Source of the DNA: Pedobacter xixiisoli
GTDB taxonomy: Bacteria; Bacteroidota; Bacteroidia; Sphingobacteriales; Sphingobacteriaceae
Assembly: GCF_900215335.1 (NCBI RefSeq)
Contig: NZ_OCMT01000002.1
Coordinates: 620,001-684,000, forward strand
Direction of reading: 5' to 3'
DNA length: 64,000 nucleotides
Shown here: positions 25,816 through 34,170 of the stretch, piece by piece
Position numbering within the stretch: position 1 is the first letter of the stretch
How the letters are laid out: the number at the start of each line of letters is the position of its first letter
The notes under the pieces: generated by a model
The model's database searches: none
Told to the model about the DNA's origin: nothing
What the model saw: only the letters and a program-made list of their open reading frames with translations
Program-made: the position numbers and the translations under genes

Positions 25816-26193
25816 ATGACAAACAATTGCGCAATTATCACAGGAGCTGCATTTGGCTTACTTGCCATTATTTTAGGAGCTTTTGGTGCACACGCCTTGA
25901 AAAAGGTTTTATCTGCAGAAAAATTGACTTCTTTTGAAGTTGGCGTAAGGTATCAAACTTATAGCGCACTGTTTCTTATTTTAATTGGATACAATGCAAA
26001 TTTCGAGACTAACTTAATACAGTGGGCTTATTATTTTGTTACTATTGGCACCATACTATTCTCTTTCAGCATCTATTTTTTGTCATTATCAGAATACCTG
26101 AAAAGGAACTTCAAGTTTTTAGGCCCGATTACGCCACTTGGTGGTTTACTGATGATTTTAGGTTGGGGATGCTTATTGCTTTCGGCGCTTTAA
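25816..26193 (+). CDS. DUF423 family small membrane protein
   Basis: 125 residues from the ATG at 25816. Four membrane helices are visible: GAAFGLLAIILGAFGAHAL, YSALFLILIGY, FVTIGTILFSFSIYFL and TPLGGLLMILGWGCLLLSAL. GAFGAHALKKVL and FEVGVRYQTYSALF are DUF423 (YgdD/YwdK-like) signatures. The function is unknown. The start at 25792 would lie in the terminator palindrome and is rejected. A dispersed repeat follows the gene. Confidence 0.86.
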   Translation: MTNNCAIITGAAFGLLAIILGAFGAHALKKVLSAEKLTSFEVGVRYQTYSALFLILIGYNANFETNLIQWAYYFVTIGTILFSFSIYFLSLSEYLKRNFKFLGPITPLGGLLMILGWGCLLLSAL

Positions 26194-26213
26194 AAGGAAC
26201 TAACGTTGTAACA

Positions 26214-26367
26214 TAAACCCGATAGCAGCGGAAATCTCCCGATTTAAGCATCTGTATTTATTGTTTTAAAGGCATGCTCGCTTGTTGCACAGGTTTCATC
26301 GGGAATTGTAGCAAATAGCGGGACTGTATTTTCTTCGAAGCACTACCATTGCTTTTCTAAAATTAAT
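26214..26367. repeat. Dispersed palindromic repeat, copy B
   Basis: AAACCCGATAGCAGCGGAAA, then TCTCCCGATTTAAGCATCTG, then CACAGGTTTCATCGGGA and AGCGGGACT, ending near ATTGCTTTTCTAAA. It shares order and sequence with the copy at 31293-31435 and is inverted relative to the left part of copy A. Confidence 0.7.
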
Positions 26368-26409
26368 CAATAAACCATTGAAACAATTAGGTGCTTTCAA
26401 AAAAAAGAA

Positions 26410-26417
26410 TAGTTTTG
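26410..26417 (+). promoter_or_regulatory. -7 box of the arginine deiminase-like gene
   Basis: TAGTTTTG, an exact TAnnTTTG match, 26 bases before the start codon at 26444. Confidence 0.5.
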
Positions 26418-26443
26418 TAGCAACACCAAAATGAAATGAACAC

Positions 26444-27898
26444 ATGCAGCAAAATCCGTTTGAGAGCGTTTTTAAAATAGGCGTTACTACCGAAATTGGA
26501 AGGTTAAGAAAGTTATTGGTGCACAGTCCGGATAGCGGGTTGGGCAAAGTGGTGCCTTCTAAAGCACAAGATTGGCTTTTTGAGGATATTGTACACCTTG
26601 ATACCATTAGAAAAGACGAATACGATTATTATACTAAGCTTTTAATGTATTTCCTTGATCCGGAAAAGATTAAAGGAAAATTGGCGGAAATAGATAGTGT
26701 AGAAGCAAACAGAGGCTTCTACAAACCAAATCACCCGAATTTTCATAATTCGGAAAATGTAGTGGAATTGCAGAACTTATTGGCCGATATTTTGGCTGAT
26801 GAATATATCCGCAAGAAGTTGACAGCAGCAGTTTGCGCCATTGAAGGCTGTACCTATAAGTTGCAATTAAAGCTAACAGCCACAGATCCAAAAGAGCTGG
26901 CAGAAATTTTTATTTCGGGCACGATGGCAGATGACACCATGATTTTTGCCCCTGTTCCGAACTTAATTTTTACTCGAGATGTGGGCACAACAATTAACAG
27001 CCACATTTTACTGAACAAACCTGCTAAAAAAGCTCGTGTTCGTGAAACGATGTTGATGCGTTATATTTTCTTTAATCATCCATTTTTTGCGGCTTATCAG
27101 GATAATGTTATCGAAATTCCAGACCCTACGCAACATTTTTTAAGACCTGGCGATGAACCTGAATTTCGTACAACCTTAGAAGGTGGCGATGTAATGATGG
27201 TGAGTAAAAACCATGTTTTGATTGGCGTAAGTGAACGTACATCGGAAGAAGGTGCCAATGAAGCAATTAAGCTATTATTTGAGAACGATGTAGTGGAAAA
27301 AGTAACTGTAGTTAAAATCCCAGCCAAGCGTGATTACATGCACTTAGACACGGTTTTCACTCAGGTTAAACGTGATACTTGGGTTATTTTACACAGCATT
27401 GCACATAGTCCGGCTTATGATGCAACTGAACCTATCCACTTTTTAAAAGAACCTGAAAAATTGGAAGCTACCACAGCGATACAATTCCATAAAAACAAAC
27501 CTGGCGAGCCGAAATATTATGAACATGTGGAGGCTCTGTTAGATGATATCAGTAGAAATGACTTGGGCAGTACCACTCCTACTAAAATTATTTACAGTGG
27601 TGGCAACGTTTTCCCTTACGACAGCAGAGAACAATGGACAGATTCTTGCAATTTGCTAGCGTTGAAAGAAGGCGTGGTTTTAGGTTACGATCGCAATGAC
27701 AGAACTGTTGAAGCTTTTAAAGCTAGTAATTTTAATGTCGTGAAAGTTCAAGATTTAATTCAAGATTTGGAAAGCGGAAAAGTGGATGCAGATACTTTAA
27801 CAGATACTTTGGTTTTAATGCCTTCGGCAGAGTTATCTAGAGCTAGAGGTGGTTTTCACTGTATGAGCTTGCCGATATTGAGAGATGAAATATTATAG
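26444..27898 (+). CDS. Arginine deiminase family protein
   Basis: 484 residues of guanidino-group-modifying fold. The catalytic set of arginine deiminases appears in order: NLIFTRDVG (Asp near residue 181), RTTLEGGDVMM, DYMHLDTVFT (His and Asp) and the C-terminal nucleophile in GGFHCMSLPI (Cys near residue 475). The expected reaction is arginine to citrulline plus ammonia. It is about 70 residues longer than classical ArcA, mainly through an N-terminal insert around residues 60-140 (DPEKIKGKLAEIDSVEAN). ctlX follows 78 bases later, so citrulline would pass on to ornithine. Other guanidino substrates cannot be excluded. Confidence 0.85.
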   Translation: MQQNPFESVFKIGVTTEIGRLRKLLVHSPDSGLGKVVPSKAQDWLFEDIVHLDTIRKDEYDYYTKLLMYFLDPEKIKGKLAEIDSVEANRGFYKPNHPNFHNSENVVELQNLLADILADEYIRKKLTAAVCAIEGCTYKLQLKLTATDPKELAEIFISGTMADDTMIFAPVPNLIFTRDVGTTINSHILLNKPAKKARVRETMLMRYIFFNHPFFAAYQDNVIEIPDPTQHFLRPGDEPEFRTTLEGGDVMMVSKNHVLIGVSERTSEEGANEAIKLLFENDVVEKVTVVKIPAKRDYMHLDTVFTQVKRDTWVILHSIAHSPAYDATEPIHFLKEPEKLEATTAIQFHKNKPGEPKYYEHVEALLDDISRNDLGSTTPTKIIYSGGNVFPYDSREQWTDSCNLLALKEGVVLGYDRNDRTVEAFKASNFNVVKVQDLIQDLESGKVDADTLTDTLVLMPSAELSRARGGFHCMSLPILRDEIL

Positions 27899-27976
27899 AA
27901 ATAGTTCATTAGCCATTAGTTCATTAGGGTATGCCCAGTGATCTAATGAACATATTGAACAAATGAACAACAAAAG

Positions 27977-28888
27977 ATGCAAACAACTTCACATATCCTC
28001 ATGATACGCCCCGTTGATTTTAAATTCAATGAGCAAACAGCTGGCGATAACAAATTTCAGGTAGCGAGCGAACAAGCTGATGTACAACAGCAAGCTTTAG
28101 TTGAGTTTGATGGCTTTGTTAATGTATTGAGGGCAAACGGCGTAGATGTAACTGTTGTTAATGATACTTTACAACCAGAAACGCCAGATTCAATTTTCCC
28201 GAATAACTGGGTTTCATTTCATGAAGATGGCTCTGTGTTTTTATATCCAATGCATTCGCCGAACAGAAGGCAAGAGCGCAGAAAAGATATCATTGATGAG
28301 TTAGGAAAAACCTTCGAGGTTGGCCATTTAACAGATTTGAGCTTTTTTGAGCAACAACATTTGTTTTTAGAAGGTACTGGCAGCATGGTTTTAGATAGAA
28401 CCAATAAAATTGCATACGCTTGTTTAAGTATCCGTACTGACAAGGAAGTACTAGAAAATTTTGCGATGCTGAGTGGCTATGAAGTGGTGACGTTCCAAGC
28501 CGTAGATGAAAGCAACTTCCCTATTTACCACACCAATGTGATGATGTGTATTGGAGAAAAATTTGCTGTAGTTTGTTTAGACAGCATTAAATATACCGAA
28601 GATAAAATTGCGGTTTTGGAAAGCTTCAAGGCTACTAAAAAAACGGTAATTGACATTTCTTTTGAACAAATGAACCATTTTGCTGGTAATATGCTCGAGG
28701 TAAAAAATAAAGATGGAGAAAGTTTACTAGTCATGTCGGAACAAGCATTAAAAGCTTTACATGGAACACAACTCACTGCGTTATCTACATTTTCGAAAAT
28801 TGTAACCGCTCCTATCTATACTATAGAACAAAATGGCGGTGGCAGTGCGAGGTGCATGTTGGCAGAAATACATTTGCCTTTGAAGTAA
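27977..28888 (+). CDS. ctlX: Citrulline utilisation hydrolase CtlX
   Basis: 303 residues of the same guanidino-modifying superfamily. Motifs are MIRPVDFKFNEQTAGDNKFQ, FPNNWVSFHEDG, the LFLEGTGSMVLDR block, NFPIYHTNVMMCIGE (catalytic His) and GGSARCMLAEIHLP (nucleophilic Cys near residue 295). CtlX-type enzymes hydrolyse citrulline to ornithine, CO2 and ammonia. Placed after the arginine deiminase-like gene it completes a two-step arginine to ornithine route without carbamoyl phosphate. It shares a terminator with the converging metQ. Confidence 0.86.
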   Translation: MQTTSHILMIRPVDFKFNEQTAGDNKFQVASEQADVQQQALVEFDGFVNVLRANGVDVTVVNDTLQPETPDSIFPNNWVSFHEDGSVFLYPMHSPNRRQERRKDIIDELGKTFEVGHLTDLSFFEQQHLFLEGTGSMVLDRTNKIAYACLSIRTDKEVLENFAMLSGYEVVTFQAVDESNFPIYHTNVMMCIGEKFAVVCLDSIKYTEDKIAVLESFKATKKTVIDISFEQMNHFAGNMLEVKNKDGESLLVMSEQALKALHGTQLTALSTFSKIVTAPIYTIEQNGGGSARCMLAEIHLPLK

Positions 28889-28897
28889 GAAATTATT

Positions 28898-28930
28898 AAA
28901 CTTCGTAAGTTTTAAAAACTTACGAAGTTT
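28898..28930. terminator. Bidirectional terminator ctlX / metQ
   Basis: AAACTTCGTAAGTTTT (28898-28913) and AAAACTTACGAAGTTT (28915-28930) are exact complements around one base, with T and A runs inside. It is related to the palindrome at 24623-24647. Confidence 0.65.
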
Positions 28931-28943
28931 TCACTACCATCGA

Positions 28944-29750
28944 CTACCAACCCTTTATTGCACCACCTTTAAACTCTTTCTCTGCAGTTTGTGCCACTTC
29001 TTCAGATTGATAAGCTTTTACAAACTTCTTAACTCGTTCATCAGTTTTATTATCTTCTCTTGAAACGATAATATTCACATAAGGCGATTTCTCATCTTCC
29101 ACAAACAAACCGTCTCTTTTTGCCACTAAGCCCACTGGCGAAGCAAAAGTATTGTTAATAATAGCAATGGTAACATTCTGGTCATCTAATACTCGAGGCA
29201 ACTGTGGAGCTTCTAACTCTAAAATCTTTAAGTTCTTTGGATTTTCCGTAATATCATTGGCAGTCGGTAATAAACCTACGCCATGCTTCAACTTAATCAA
29301 TCCCGCTGATTGCAACAATAACAGGGCTCTACCCAAATTGGTAGGGTCATTTGGAATAGTAATGGTACTTCCATCTTTCAGCTCGCTAATGCTTTTTATT
29401 TTTTTAGAATATCCTGCTAAGGGAAAAACGAAAGTGTTGCCCAAAATTGCAAATTTATAGCCACGTTGTTCAGCCTGTACATCTAAATATGGCTTATTTT
29501 GGAACACATTGACATCAATATCTTTTTGATTTAAGGCTTCGTTAGGCATTACGTAATCGTTGAAAGTTACTAACTCCACTTCAAGCCCAAATTTTTCTTT
29601 TGCCACTTTTTGAGCTGTTTTTGCAACTTCAAACTCTGGTCCAGCTTGCACCCCTACTTTAATTACATTACTATTCTTGTCGGCACTGCCACATGCAACT
29701 ATAAAAACGGAAAAAACAGCTACAAAATAGCCTTTGATTTGATTATACAT
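28944..29750 (-). CDS. metQ: MetQ/NlpA family methionine-binding lipoprotein
   Basis: 268 residues from the ATG at 29750. The lipoprotein signal is MYNQIKGYFVAVFSVFIVAC with Cys20 lipidated; the alternative start at 29816 lies inside the neighbouring metI. The mature part has the NlpA pattern: IKVGVQAGPEFEVAKTA, LVTFNDYVMPNEAL, DVNVFQNKPYLD and TIPNDPTNLGRALLLLQ. It captures methionine for the MetNI channel. It is the last gene of metN-metI-metQ, 10 bases after metI. Confidence 0.93.
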   Translation of the reverse strand: MYNQIKGYFVAVFSVFIVACGSADKNSNVIKVGVQAGPEFEVAKTAQKVAKEKFGLEVELVTFNDYVMPNEALNQKDIDVNVFQNKPYLDVQAEQRGYKFAILGNTFVFPLAGYSKKIKSISELKDGSTITIPNDPTNLGRALLLLQSAGLIKLKHGVGLLPTANDITENPKNLKILELEAPQLPRVLDDQNVTIAIINNTFASPVGLVAKRDGLFVEDEKSPYVNIIVSREDNKTDERVKKFVKAYQSEEVAQTAEKEFKGGAIKGW

Positions 29751-29760
29751 ATAATTGAAT

Positions 29761-30417
29761 TTATTTTCTATGGTCAACTTTTTTCGCAATAAAATCGCCG
29801 GCAAACTGGATGGCAAAAACTAGCAATACCAATATCACCAGCACTGTATTCATGACAACTACATCGTAGCCTACATAACCATACTGATAGCCTATTTGCC
29901 CTAAGCCACCAGCACCAACTGCACCACCCATTGCAGAATAGCCTACCAAGGTAATCAATGTAATTGCAGCAGAATTAACTAAAGAAGGCAAAGCTTCTGG
30001 CAACAATACTTTTTTGATGATTTGCATTGGCGTAGCTCCCATCGCTCTCGCTGCTTCAATTAAACCTGATGGAACTTCTGTCAAACTATTTTCTACCATT
30101 CGAGCAATAAACGGTGCGGCACCAATACTCAGCGGAACTAAAGCTGCCCACACCCCAATAGAAGTGCCCACAACCATTCTAGTGAACGGAATCATCCATA
30201 CAATAAGAATAATGAAAGGTATGGAGCGGAATATATTTACCAGTACAGCGAGTAAACGGTTTAAAGTACGATGCTCTAGAAATTGTCCTTTTTTGGTGGT
30301 GAAAAGCAAAACTCCCGTTGGCAAACCCAAAACGAAACCGAAAAAACCAGCTAAGAAAGTCATTAAAATAGTTTCGCCTAAGCCCTTTATTAAGAGCGAA
30401 ATCATTGAATCAGACAT
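29761..30417 (-). CDS. metI: Methionine ABC transporter permease MetI
   Basis: 218 residues with five membrane helices. The coupling (EAA) loop is [28 protein letters not shown] (about residues 120-147). [21 protein letters not shown] at the start and [23 protein letters not shown] are MetI signatures. It forms the inner-membrane pore driven by MetN. Its start overlaps the metN stop by 8 bases, suggesting coupled translation. Confidence 0.95.
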   Translation of the reverse strand: MSDSMISLLIKGLGETILMTFLAGFFGFVLGLPTGVLLFTTKKGQFLEHRTLNRLLAVLVNIFRSIPFIILIVWMIPFTRMVVGTSIGVWAALVPLSIGAAPFIARMVENSLTEVPSGLIEAARAMGATPMQIIKKVLLPEALPSLVNSAAITLITLVGYSAMGGAVGAGGLGQIGYQYGYVGYDVVVMNTVLVILVLLVFAIQFAGDFIAKKVDHRK

Positions 30418-31147
30418 ATTCTAAAATAAATTCACGGGTTAATGGATGTGTTGGATTAGAGAACACCTCTCCTACCAAACCTTGTTCGATAATTTTTCCT
30501 TCGCTAATTACAGCTACTTCATCACAAATCTTCTTAATCACCTTCATTTCATGTGTAATCAGCAAAATGGTAATGTTTAAACGTTCGTTGATATCCTTCA
30601 GCAACGCTAATATCGAATTAGTAGTTGCGGGGTCTAAGGCACTTGTTGCTTCATCGCACAAAAGCACTTTCGGACTATTGGCTAAGGTTCTAGCAATAGC
30701 GACTCTCTGTTTTTGTCCTCCAGATAAATTCGCAGGATAATGGTCGGTTTTATCTTCTAACGATACCAACTTTAACAGTTCTAAAACCCTTTCTTTAATA
30801 GCTGCTTTAGACCAGCCTTCCAATTCTAGCGGCAAAGCAACATTATCGAAAACTGTACGTGAAGACAATAAGTTGAAATGCTGAAAAATCATACCGATGT
30901 GTCTTCTCTCTTTAGCTAACGCTGATGATGATAAACTGGTTATTTCTACACCATCTATAGTTACCGTGCCTGCTGTTGGAGGCTCGAGTAAGTTGATTGT
31001 TCTAATTAAAGTACTTTTACCAGCGCCAGAAGCCCCTATAATGCCAAAAATCTTACCTTTTGGCACAAATAAGGAAACATCTTTCAATGCGGTAAAGTTT
31101 CCCTTTTTATGCAGAAACGTTTTAGTAATGTTCTTCAGTTCAATCAT
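30410..31147 (-). CDS. metN: Methionine ABC transporter ATP-binding protein MetN, short form
   Basis: 245 residues. The nucleotide-binding domain is intact: Walker [10 protein letters not shown], the Q-loop, signature LSGGQKQR, Walker [13 protein letters not shown] and the switch His in LLITHEM. The start [10 protein letters not shown] is typical of MetN. The protein stops right after the ABC domain ([12 protein letters not shown]), so it lacks the C-terminal NIL/C2 domain of the ~343-residue E. coli MetN that binds methionine and shuts the transporter. It is the first gene of the operon. Confidence 0.94.
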   Translation of the reverse strand: MIELKNITKTFLHKKGNFTALKDVSLFVPKGKIFGIIGASGAGKSTLIRTINLLEPPTAGTVTIDGVEITSLSSSALAKERRHIGMIFQHFNLLSSRTVFDNVALPLELEGWSKAAIKERVLELLKLVSLEDKTDHYPANLSGGQKQRVAIARTLANSPKVLLCDEATSALDPATTNSILALLKDINERLNITILLITHEMKVIKKICDEVAVISEGKIIEQGLVGEVFSNPTHPLTREFILEYV

Positions 31148-31175
31148 TCGTGTTATACAAATATTATTGGAGGCG

Positions 31176-31183
31176 CAAAGGTA
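31176..31183 (-). promoter_or_regulatory. -7 box of metNIQ
   Basis: The minus strand reads TACCTTTG, an exact TAnnTTTG match, 28 bases before the metN start. No SAM riboswitch pattern is visible in the short leader. The rest of the 546-base gap up to 31693 holds repeat copy C and AT-rich sequence. Confidence 0.5.
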
Positions 31184-31292
31184 TTAAAATCTAGTAGATT
31201 AGTAGATTAATTATTGCTTTTTGATCTTCTTATGATTAAGCGGTAGCATTATAGGCTTATGCTAGGTCTTTCGGAGGGAGAAAAGATGTTTA

Positions 31293-31435
31293 ATAAACCA
31301 GATTGAAGTGGATCCCGATTTAAGCATCTGTTTTTATGATTTATCTGTATGCTTTCTTGCTTCACAGGTTTCATCGGGAGAAACGAAAAGCGGGACTTTC
31401 GGAACCGAAATGATACGGTAATTGCTTTTCATATA
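31293..31435. repeat. Dispersed palindromic repeat, copy C
   Basis: CCAGATTGAAGTGGATCCCG, then GATTTAAGCATCTGT, CACAGGTTTCATCGGGAG, AAAAGCGGGACT, CGGAACCGAAA and TAATTGCTTTTCATATATT. It matches copy B block for block. Confidence 0.7.
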
Positions 31436-31693
31436 TTAAAATACTAAATAGGTAAAATATTAGGCTTAATATGCTAATTAGTTGAAGCAATTTTAGTTTT
31501 ACCCCAAAAGTAGCGAAAACAGCAATAGTCAAACACAATCAAAAGTAAATCAACAAGTTGAAAACATACCTAAACTTTATTTTATGTTATAAAAATTAAA
31601 AACTAAAGCTCTTTTTTAGAGTTAATATAAAAATGTTATTTAAGCTACATTTTTCTCGATTTAAAATTACATTTTTGCAAAAATTTTTAGACA

Positions 31694-33085
31694 ATGCAGA
31701 GTTACGAAGAGTTTCTTGATCTAAGTGTTGGTTTTCCTCAAGAGGGCTATAGCATTATAGATGATGAATTATATTTCCACGATTTAAATTTGATGGAAAT
31801 GATTGAAACCTATGGTACGCCATTACGTTTCACTTATTTGCCGATGGTGAGTAAGAAAATTCAGCAGGCAAAACTGTTGTTTCAACAGGCGATTATCAAG
31901 AACAACTACCGTGGCGATTATAAATATTGCTATTGCACTAAAAGCTCGCACTTTAAGCATATTGTTGAAGAAGCATTGAAAAACGAAATCCACTTGGAAA
32001 CTTCTTCGGCTTTTGATATGCCGATGATTGAAGCTTTGGAGAAAAAGGGTAACCTGACTAAAGATACCACTATTATTTGTAATGGTTTCAAGACTTTCCA
32101 ATACAAGCAATATATTATTGACATGTTGCACGATGGGTATAAAAACATCATTCCTGTATTGGATAATAAAGAGGAATTTAATCTTTACGATGACGAGATT
32201 GAGATGGATACGCCTTGTAACTTGGGTATCCGTATTGCGGCTGAGGAACAACCAGATTCGCAATTCTACACGTCGCGTTTAGGTGTGCGTATGGAAGATG
32301 TAATTGATTTTTACAACAGCAAAATCTCCGCAAACCCAAATTTTAGGGTAAAATTATTGCACTTCTTCATCAATTCTGGTATTTCTGATACACCATATTA
32401 TTGGAACGAATTGGAGAAATATGTGACCTTATACTGCAAGTTCAAAAAAATCAATCCTGAATTAGATACTTTAGATATTGGTGGTGGTATGCCATTTAAA
32501 GATAGCTTGGTATTCGATTTCGATTACGAGTATATGGTAAACGAGATTGTAAAACGTATCAAAGAAATTTGTGCAGAGCACGACGTGGTTGAACCAGATA
32601 TCATTACCGAGTTTGGTAAATACACCGTTGCCGAAGCTTCAGGAATTTTATACAAAGTATTGGGCCGTAAACAACAAAACGACCGTGAAAAATGGTTGAT
32701 GCTAGATGGTTCTTTCATTACCAACTTACCTGACGTTTGGGCATTAAACCAAAAATATGTGTTGCTACCTATCAACAATTGGGATGCAGAATATGAGCGT
32801 GTAAACTTAGGTGGTATTACTTGCGATGGACAGGATTATTACAATCAAGAAGCACACATGAACAGTGTATTTATGCCTAAAACCCGTAAGGTGCAGTATT
32901 TAGGTTTCTTTAATACTGGTGCTTATCAGGAAGTCTTAAGCGGTTACGGTGGTATTCACCATTGTTTGTTGCCTAGTCCAAAACATGTAATTATTCGCAG
33001 AAACCGCGATGAGACTTTTAATTTCGAAGTTTTTGGTGAAGAGCAAAACAGTAAGCAAGTACTTAAAATTCTGGGTTACGTTTAA
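31694..33085 (+). CDS. Arginine decarboxylase, short PLP fold III type
   Basis: 463 residues. The PLP lysine lies in YKYCYCTKSSHF (about residue 82). SAFDMPMIEAL, DTLDIGGGMPF (phosphate-binding Gly loop), DIITEFGKYTVAEASG and ITCDGQDYY (active-site Cys-Asp-Gly) follow in the order of alanine-racemase-fold decarboxylases. It resembles the compact Bacteroidota SpeA-type enzymes (family knowledge), which would make agmatine for polyamine synthesis; E. coli SpeA is about 200 residues longer. No agmatine-processing gene is adjacent. A hairpin terminator follows. Confidence 0.82.
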   Translation: MQSYEEFLDLSVGFPQEGYSIIDDELYFHDLNLMEMIETYGTPLRFTYLPMVSKKIQQAKLLFQQAIIKNNYRGDYKYCYCTKSSHFKHIVEEALKNEIHLETSSAFDMPMIEALEKKGNLTKDTTIICNGFKTFQYKQYIIDMLHDGYKNIIPVLDNKEEFNLYDDEIEMDTPCNLGIRIAAEEQPDSQFYTSRLGVRMEDVIDFYNSKISANPNFRVKLLHFFINSGISDTPYYWNELEKYVTLYCKFKKINPELDTLDIGGGMPFKDSLVFDFDYEYMVNEIVKRIKEICAEHDVVEPDIITEFGKYTVAEASGILYKVLGRKQQNDREKWLMLDGSFITNLPDVWALNQKYVLLPINNWDAEYERVNLGGITCDGQDYYNQEAHMNSVFMPKTRKVQYLGFFNTGAYQEVLSGYGGIHHCLLPSPKHVIIRRNRDETFNFEVFGEEQNSKQVLKILGYV

Positions 33086-33128
33086 CTGGAATAAAGAATA
33101 AGGAGCAAGGAATAAAGACTTTGCGCAT

Positions 33129-33156
33129 AAATCCTTTCCGTTTTCGGGAGGGATTT
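33129..33156 (+). terminator. Terminator of the arginine decarboxylase gene
   Basis: AAATCCTTTCCG, TTTT, CGGGAGGGATTT with two G-T wobble pairs, then a T run. Confidence 0.7.
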
Positions 33157-33218
33157 TTTATTTTGAAACATTAAGGAATTAAGAAACATGAAGAATTAAT
33201 TACGTACTTACTGTATTT

Positions 33219-33414
33219 AAACACCTTAGACACTTAAGTCCACTTAAGATTAACTTTTCTAATGAAGATTAAAATAAAACGAATAATTTAATTAAACTAT
33301 TAAAACTAAGGTTTGCTAAGGTCTCTTAGATGGTTATTTTTTCTATTACAACCTATCTTCTTAAATCTTAGGGAAATAAATTACTAAAATGTGCTAAGGT
33401 GTCTAAGGTGGTTC
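33219..33414. repeat. CACCTTAGACAC repeats in opposite orientation
   Basis: ACACCTTAGACACTTAAGTC near 33219-33240 and its inverted form GCTAAGGTGTCTAAGGTGG at 33393-33412, with a third related block AAGGTTTGCTAAGGTCTC around 33309. They fill most of the 371-base gap before the exonuclease gene. The same motif is at 14969-15029. Confidence 0.5.
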
Positions 33415-33456
33415 AAAAAAAATTACTAATTTGTATATACATCTATCCTACCTACT

Positions 33457-34170
33457 ATGTTAAAAGATATTAAACTTAACAATGTCTTTATTATCGATAT
33501 TGAAACTGTTCCTCAAAAGGAAAAATTTGAAGAATTACCGCCACATTTACGAGAGCTATGGGACCAAAAAAGCAGATATCAACGTAAAGAAGATCAAACA
33601 GCAAATGAGTTTTATGAAAAAGCTGGGATATGGGCAGAGTTTGGAAAAATAGTCTGTATTAGCATTGGCATTTATCATTTAGAAAGTAAGGAAGTCCATT
33701 TAAGAGTACGCTCATTTGCTCACGATGATGAAAAAGTCATTCTAAAAGAGCTTATTAGTTTGCTCAACAAACAATCTAAAAACCTACAGCTTTGTGCACA
33801 TAATGGCAAGGAATTCGATTTTCCTTATTTATGCAGACGAATGCTCATCAATGGTCTGCCTATTCCTTCTCACTTAGAAATAGCTGGTAAAAAACCTTGG
33901 GAGATCAACCATATCGACACCATGGAACTATGGAAATTCGGCGATTACAAAAACTTTACTTCTTTGAACTTATTAGCGGCTATATTCGATTTGCCTACGC
34001 CTAAAAATGATATTGACGGCAGCAAGGTTAAAAACGTTTACTATCAAGACAAAGATTTAGCTCGAATCGAGAAGTATTGTCAAAACGATGTGATAACCAC
34101 CGCACAATTATTCTTACGATTTAAAGGACTACCAATAATTACGCAAGAAAATATTACTTTAGTGAAGTAA
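33457..34170 (+). CDS. 3'-5' exonuclease, PolB-like DEDDy family
   Basis: 237 residues of RNase H-like exonuclease fold. The DEDDy residues are visible: Asp and Glu in FIIDIETVP, the second Asp in CAHNGKEFDFPYLCRRM, and Tyr and Asp in IEKYCQNDVITTAQLFLRF. IDTMELWKFGDYKNFTSLNLLA lies between. This resembles the exonuclease domain of family B DNA polymerases, here alone with no polymerase domain. The nucleic acid target is unknown; DNA repair is plausible. The stop overlaps the next ATG by 1 base (TAATG), so it is translated with the ABC ATPase. Confidence 0.86.
   Translation: MLKDIKLNNVFIIDIETVPQKEKFEELPPHLRELWDQKSRYQRKEDQTANEFYEKAGIWAEFGKIVCISIGIYHLESKEVHLRVRSFAHDDEKVILKELISLLNKQSKNLQLCAHNGKEFDFPYLCRRMLINGLPIPSHLEIAGKKPWEINHIDTMELWKFGDYKNFTSLNLLAAIFDLPTPKNDIDGSKVKNVYYQDKDLARIEKYCQNDVITTAQLFLRFKGLPIITQENITLVK

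Noticed and set aside
31148..31693. Possible SAM riboswitch upstream of metN or the arginine decarboxylase
   Set aside because: No conserved riboswitch core was recognised; the metN leader is only about 28 bases and the rest is repeat copy C and AT-rich sequence.
33219..33414. CRISPR-like array from repeated CACCTTAGACAC blocks
   Set aside because: The copies are in opposite orientations, irregularly spaced and few; this is an inverted intergenic repeat, and no cas genes are present.
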